Below are positions 58,319 to 64,000 of a stretch of DNA of 64,000 nucleotides, piece by piece. Within the stretch, counting starts at the first letter, position 1. Each line of letters starts with the position of its first letter. The notes below the pieces were generated by a model that saw only the letters and a list, made by a program, of their open reading frames with translations, did no database searches and was not told the origin of the DNA. The DNA comes from Clarkia xantiana subsp. parviflora (Eukaryota > Streptophyta > Magnoliopsida > Myrtales > Onagraceae), in contig JAPTYO010000004.1 of the NCBI GenBank assembly GCA_036873135.1, positions 34,257,105 through 34,321,104 of the forward strand, written 5' to 3'. A program made the translations under genes and the position numbers.

Positions 58319-59973
58319 CAAAGACTGCCCCTAAAACAACCGCCATTGTATCGAACAGATACAGTTGAATAACCATGATGATTATAAAGATAACAATAAC
58401 CTCTGTGGGGAAGTAACAGATGCAACCCTTCCCTCATATAATAGTCTCGGAACTCCTAGTTTTGATATCACCTGCAGAAATTGCACCTACTTTTTATGCA
58501 TATTTATAGAAGGCAGAGATGGAAAATGGATATAGTATAGATCCTGGTCTTGATATCACTTGCACCTACTTTTTATGCATATTTATATACGGCAAATATG
58601 GAAAATGGATGAAGTATAGAATTTCACAGATTGTTGACACAATAAAAGAGATGCACCAATTCGATAATTAGGTGTTGTCATGGCATTAAAAGAAGAATGA
58701 TCAATTTATACATCAAAATATAATTCTCTAAGCTTCCTTAATTTTGAATATGATGACAATCAAATGCAATTGCTCTATGAAATTCATCATTTATTTCTCA
58801 TGTTAGCTTCAATTCTTTCTGCTACAAACACATTTGTTAGCATATCAAGAACATTAACCACTAAAATAAGAAGATTAGACCAGCAAATGAAACCCCTCAA
58901 GAGCATAAAAAAAAGACTTTGTTATGATTCACATGAGCTTCAATGGGGGAAATCCACCTGAAGCTGTTCATCAACATAGAGAGTACCTGGGTTCCTTTGA
59001 CTTCAACCACCCATCTATCATGCATAATTCAGATATATAATATACATTTGTAAAATTTCCATATATGATTTCAATCTCCCAACATCATGAATTGCATGTA
59101 TACCCAATAAAAAAATATAGGAAAAAAAAAAAAAGAACAACAATGCTCAACTAAGGAGAATCACTGAATGCCATCTACCACTCAGAATTCACGAAAAGTT
59201 TCACCCTCGGTCAATATCTCCCATTTATTACTCCCCCAAGTTATAATCACTGAATGCATTCACCAAACTCTAAGCCAGACAATTCCCAAAATTCAACAAT
59301 AGGGATTGATTCTAAATTCTAAAATCCTAATCAACTTCTATATGACTCAAATTTTCAAGCTCCTGGAAAATTAAAGTATAAGAGAATCACCAAGGGAATC
59401 CATGTCATAATCTAATTAAGAATCGAAAAACCCATAATCCAACCTCAATTTCACAAATGATAGCAGATAAAATCCAAAGAGGTTTGACTGCGACTCGAGG
59501 TGGGTGGAACACAGTGTAACAACTGCTTGAAGAAGAGCAAGGCGAACAAATCGAAGTTCGATTGAAAATGCCCGAGCTGAAGAATAGCAATACGAACAGA
59601 TCGACGTTCGATTGAAAACGTCCAAGCTGGAAGATAAACAAATCAACGGAAGAATACGAACTTACCAGACAGAGAACGACAATTGGGACCTTCAATTTAA
59701 GTAATGTAAGCTGTAACTCTTGCTTGGATGGAGATTAATGGAGCGCCGGAGAAACGGAGAAGCACCTTAAATCATGTAAGAGAAAATAATTAATTAAACG
59801 GCTAAACGCCAAAGAAGAAATTATTAAGAATAAAAGTTAAACGGTGAAGGGTTCTCTACAATTAATATGCGCGGTTATAAAGAGAATTGCGCGTGATAAT
59901 CACTAACCGATCAAAATATTAACAACTGACATGGCAGCTAAATAAACATCTAGAGTTTTCAAATTATATTATA
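58319..59973. other. Helitron interior, unidentified
   Basis: A possible 5' leader-like region with a donor (ctg|gtaagttc, minus strand near 59664) could belong to the same captured gene. No coding similarity recognised. Confidence 0.3.
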
Positions 59974-62657
59974 CTAGGTATTTGCCCCCGCGCATTGCGC
60001 GGGGTCTGAAATTTTCAGTAATAATTATTCGAATTTATATTATCTATTACTATAGAGATGATATTTTGTAAATATTACATATTATATTGTATGTTTTGTC
60101 TTTAATTTATATAATCAATTTTTTTTTATTGATTTAGGGTATATAGATTTAATTATTTATTTATGTATATGCAAAATATGTTATTTGTTGTTATGCTATT
60201 TTGTTGACATTATTAAAGACATTGAATTTTATATCTAATAAAACTGTTTTTGGACGAAAGATTGGTGTTCTAGCTTAAAATCCTTGTAACATTGAATTCG
60301 TGTAATCTGATTATGATGAAGAACAAAATTACATAAAATATCATATTATTTACACCAAAATTAGCTCGTACAAAAACTTGGAAAAAATAATTTATTCGCC
60401 ATCAATTAGGTTATGGTAATATGGTTGAAACTCAGAACTCAACGAATATAATATTGATCAAACATATATAATAATATATAAGAGCATAAATAATAATAAA
60501 ATGAGAATAGCGATTATATATTATCAACTTGCAGTAGAATCGTTTATCAAAAAACTTGCAGTAGAATCTTATAAATAAATATAACATAAATTAAATTGCT
60601 TGGGTGCCTATCAATAGTCAAACTTGAGTATTCCTCCACCTAAAATTAGACCTAGTATGTCATCAAGCAAAACAAAGGTTACAGGTGCAAATAATAAAGA
60701 GTGGTGAAAATGAAATTAATCTATCATAGTCAGCAGAGTTCTTGGTCAATTCTTGATTTCAGAGTAGTAAAGCAAATAGATAATGCATAACCGCTAACTT
60801 TTAGACTAACTCAGTTAACCTAATTGCATTAAGGAGATCTTAATCCGTTAAAGCACAGGCTGACCGCGGTGGATTTTCTCTATTAAATTTGGAGTACTAT
60901 GACCGTTAATGATCATTACAGCAGGCTCAGCAGGCTCACAATGCCAGTCGTCTATAAAATGCAAGTCTTCATTGTAACTACAACATAGTAAACAGATTGG
61001 AGCTAAGAACCTGAATTACTAAGATAAAATAAAAAGTAGATGCTAAATTACCTTCTTGAGATGAATGTCTTCATTTGAATATCCATTGATGTGCCTCCGA
61101 TCCATATGACAACACTAATTATTTTACGATTAATGTAAAAAACTAATACTATTAATTACCTCCATTCTATTATTTAGAAGATCAATCGACTTAGCTCAAT
61201 ATCAGTCGGACCGTAAAAAAGCAAATCATCATGTATCGGTCACTACCATCAGTGTGCTGTGCAGCAAGAGCTAGGAGACGGATTTTGTCATTCAAACTCA
61301 ATGTCGATCATGCCCATCGTGAAGGACTCTATGGACTCAACATTGTAGAAGGGTTTCTAAATCATTAGATGTAGAAGGATCGTAAATCAGTAGAAGAATG
61401 CCAATGAATTCATAATCAACTATGCCAATGAATTCATAGTCAACTATGTTTGACAAAATGTCCCTTTCACTATAGATAATATTTTGCAAGGTTAATTATA
61501 ATGACTTACTCGTAATCACGCTCACTCACCATGGGCTCCAATAATACTAAAATCCACCTATATTTAGAAAAAATAATAATTAGGAATCAATTAAGAAGAA
61601 AGAAATAACATAACAATGAAATGAATAATCAAAATTGAAAATTTGGGATGGAGAAATAAACTGGGGTTTGAGACCCACCAGTTACTATCCTCGCAGCAAC
61701 AGAAACTCGCTGGGGACCTGGCTAGCGCTTTCTACTTGATGATTAAGCTTCGTCTAATGAACTCATCTAAAGAGATGAAATAAAAGGAGACCAACACCAC
61801 CAACAATGGATTGGATACAAAACGGTAAAATACTGGATACAAAATAGTTTTTTCTACACACAACCAAACATGACAGTAACAACATCACATTTTATTGGAA
61901 AATTGAACATGACAGAGATACTATAATAGATACCTTAAGAGAAGTTTCAAATTCATTACCCAGAACTGGAAGTCCTCTGTGGTAAAATCTACTGAAGAAA
62001 TGGTAACAACTCCCAAATAAATAAATTATATTCATTAGGATGACGTAATTTTTAGCAAGAAATGTTTGCAATTCTTAGTCTGCTTGTCATAATCCCCTCT
62101 GCCTAAAACCCAAACATAAAGTGAGAGGCATAGATTGATAGAACACACAAATTAAAATATATGAGAATGAGAGAGACGAACTAATGTTAGGCGCGACTGA
62201 AGAACGTCTACTTGAAGTTGATCCACCATGTCGTAGTAATCGGCCACCAAATAAGTTAACTATCACATACCCATCAGTAATTAGGCTTATGAAACACCTA
62301 AAGAAATGCGATTGTAGAATAACAAAACACAATCAGTGAAATATGCATAACATTTTCTAATTAATACACTCAGGATAGGGAAACGTTTGCGAAGAGAAGG
62401 GGCTGGCAATCAAGTAGATGAAACGGCTAGGAAGAGGAGCGGATGGAAAAAGCAAAGAAGAAGGAAACGGTGAAACCCTTAACGGAAGAGATGAAAAATG
62501 TAACCGCCAATGAGTTTGAGAAAAACGCATGGTTTGGCTGAGAAGAGAAGAAGTGAGGAATGTGACAATCACGCACCAATTAGATTAAAGATAGCTGATT
62601 TGGCAAGATTATAGGCAATTACTCGGAGAGAGGTACCTAAATTATATTATATATAGA
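59974..62657 (-). mobile_element. inner Helitron (minus strand), 2,684 bp
   Basis: 5' end TCTATATATAATATAATTT at 62657, preceded by A; 3' end with hairpin ccccgcgc/gcgcgggg (59986-60004) and CAAATACCTAG to 59974, followed by T. Termini match those of the outer Helitron, so both belong to one family. Interior non-coding as far as I can see; no Rep/helicase. Confidence 0.82.
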
Positions 62658-62663
62658 TATAGA

Positions 62664-62785
62664 TATTTATTTAATTTGAACGAAATTGAATGTATATTGC
62701 ACGTTGGGAATAAGTAAAAATGGTTCTAGATGTTGGATCGTGATTTATTACATACGACCATACAAAGAGCGTACCATTTTTACGG
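62664..62785. other. spacer
   Basis: Nothing recognised between the Helitron 5' flank and the repeat-rich end of the window. Confidence 0.35.
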
Positions 62786-63860
62786 TAAAGTTCTCAGATA
62801 ACAAAGTTGGGACCACTAAAGTCGGGATCACTAATGTCGGGACTACTAAAGTCGAGTCCACTAAAGCCGGGACCCTCGGACAACAAAGTCGAGACTGCTA
62901 AAGTCGAGACCCTCAGACAACAAATTTGAGACCCTCAGAAAACAAAGTTGGGAGCACTAAAGTCGGGACCCTCAGATAACAAAGTCAGGACCTCCAAAGT
63001 GGGACCACTAAAGTCGGGACCTTCCAGAATAGTTGAACTGGCGGTACCTCCAGGGAAGGCGTTAATGTGTCAGCCTGAAATATAATCAAGGCACTAAGGT
63101 GTCAACCTGAAGTGTCATCTGGGCGTTAAGGCGTCAACCCAGAAGTCGCCAAGTCGTCAATCAAGGCGATAAGTCGTCAAGGCGTCAAGTCGTCAAGGAA
63201 AGACCACCAAAGTAGAGATCAGGTGGAAACATGGTTAGAAGAAAAGTCATCCTCCTAAGGAAGAAGAGGTGGCAACCTACTTGTCACCTACTTGAAGAAA
63301 ACCCCTCCTCCTAAGGAAGAATAGGTGGCGACCTGCTTGTCACCTGCTGACACAAGTGCCTCCCATCTCCACCAATGAGAGTAAGGCGGCCACCACCCTT
63401 GTCAACTAATAAGAGAAGGCGGCTGTTGGGTTATAAATAAACCCGACTATGTATGTACGTTCTTGGTCTATGGTGATTTCCTACAGGTGACAGGTCGAGT
63501 ACGCTTTCAGGGCGAGGAGAAGAAGTCGACGACCTTTCTTGTTTATTCCAACCATTTGGAGATAAAATGTCGACTACCAATCATGAAGAAGTCGACTTCA
63601 AAAGAATGACTGGTCGACTATGGAGACTTAGATAATCTTCCAGAGGACAGGTGGCGACCTGCTTCCCACCGTCTCCAAGGGAAAACCTTCCCTCGAAGTA
63701 AAGACAGGTGGCGACCTGCTTCCAACCATCTCCGAGAAGAAACCTTCCATCTTAAGTAAAGACATGTGGCGACCTGCTTGTCACCTGCTTAAAAGGAAAA
63801 CCTTACTCCGAAATAAACATGAGGTGGCGTCCTGCTTGTCACCAGCTGACTGACAACCGC
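62786..63860 (+). repeat. short interspersed direct repeats, probable LTR U3
   Basis: First, repeats of actaaagtcgggacc (62786-63030); then gtcaaggcgtcaagtcg runs (63150-63200); then five or more copies of gtggcgacctgcttgtcacc at about 63265, 63310, 63651, 63708, 63768 and 63824. No coding sequence. Repeated blocks before a TATA box suit an LTR U3 region. Confidence 0.65.
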
Positions 63861-63951
63861 TTCTATCAGCCAATCACAAAGGGCTGATTGCCGCCCCTAG
63901 GCAACCAATCGGAGGCTAGTAGCCGCCTCTACAAAGTCGGCAACTCTCCCC

Positions 63952-63959
63952 TATAAATA
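63952..63959 (+). promoter_or_regulatory. TATA box near the window end
   Basis: TATAAATA in ccctataaatagggacc, the same style as the TATA of the Tat-type LTR (6952). It supports a retrotransposon LTR whose R region and body lie beyond the window. Confidence 0.55.
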
Positions 63960-64000
63960 GGGACCTATCTTATTCAATTACCAACAATCTGCTCTGAATA

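Larger units (their letters stand above)
57009..62663 (-). mobile_element. outer Helitron (minus strand), split by a second Helitron
   Basis: 3' end on the minus strand: hairpin at 57022-57038, then CAAATACCTAG ending at 57009, followed by T. The 5' end TCTATA is at 62663-62658, preceded by A; its continuation TATAATATAATTTG resumes at 59973. Joined across the insert this matches the first 19 bases of the inner Helitron. Own length about 2.97 kb. It carries a broken ADP/ATP-carrier piece and no replicase. Confidence 0.8.

Overview
This is a nuclear genome window from a flowering plant, most likely a eudicot. The evidence is GT-AG introns, AT-rich intergenic DNA, plant-type gene families (a KT/UGNT-type nucleotide-sugar transporter, a MYND-type ubiquitin protease, TAF10, a RING-H2 protein) and dense nesting of plant transposons. 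I cannot name the species from sequence alone.

Layout. 1-4500: AT-rich repeat-derived DNA with a Ty1/copia-type LTR (1711-2301) and two nested terminal-inverted-repeat (TIR) elements (3160-4166, with 3376-3884 inside). 4521-17869: a plus-strand nucleotide-sugar transporter gene resembling Arabidopsis UGNT1. Its sixth exon is split by a complete 11,020-bp Ty3/gypsy (Tat-type) retrotransposon at 6511-17530, with 633-bp LTRs that look identical and the target duplication GTTGG. The element carries one gag-pol reading frame on the plus strand, a 50-bp tandem array, and a second, four-exon gene on the opposite strand. 18247-24166: an intact 11-exon UBP18-like deubiquitinase gene on the minus strand, convergent with the transporter, with an 887-bp TIR element in its last intron and a 921-bp hAT-like element just upstream. 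25400-33830: decayed copia and gypsy pieces, a solo LTR, a tandem duplication and a fragment of plastid rpoC2 inside a gag region. 33831-43950: a rearranged LTR/internal tandem array; one LTR holds a Mutator-like element, and the next LTR-internal junction holds a 4.6-kb Helitron. The paralogous copies serve as empty sites for both. 45051-46524: a Mutator-like element with long perfect TIRs and a 42-bp palindromic satellite. 48456-53430: a tandem segmental duplication of an intronless RING-H2 gene, one copy intact and one with a nonsense codon. 54613-56711: an intact six-exon TAF10 gene on the minus strand. 57009-62663: one Helitron nested within the first six bases of another; the outer one carries a broken ADP/ATP-carrier fragment. 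62700-64000: short-repeat DNA ending in a TATA box, probably the U3 part of an LTR that continues past the window.

Host genes. The intact candidates (UBP18-like, TAF10, RING copy 1) are independent nuclear genes in ubiquitin signalling and transcription, with no operon-like relation. The transporter allele is almost certainly disrupted. Exon models were built by hand by joining GT-AG introns and checking reading phase. All three multi-exon host models and the antisense retrotransposon gene close in frame from ATG to stop.
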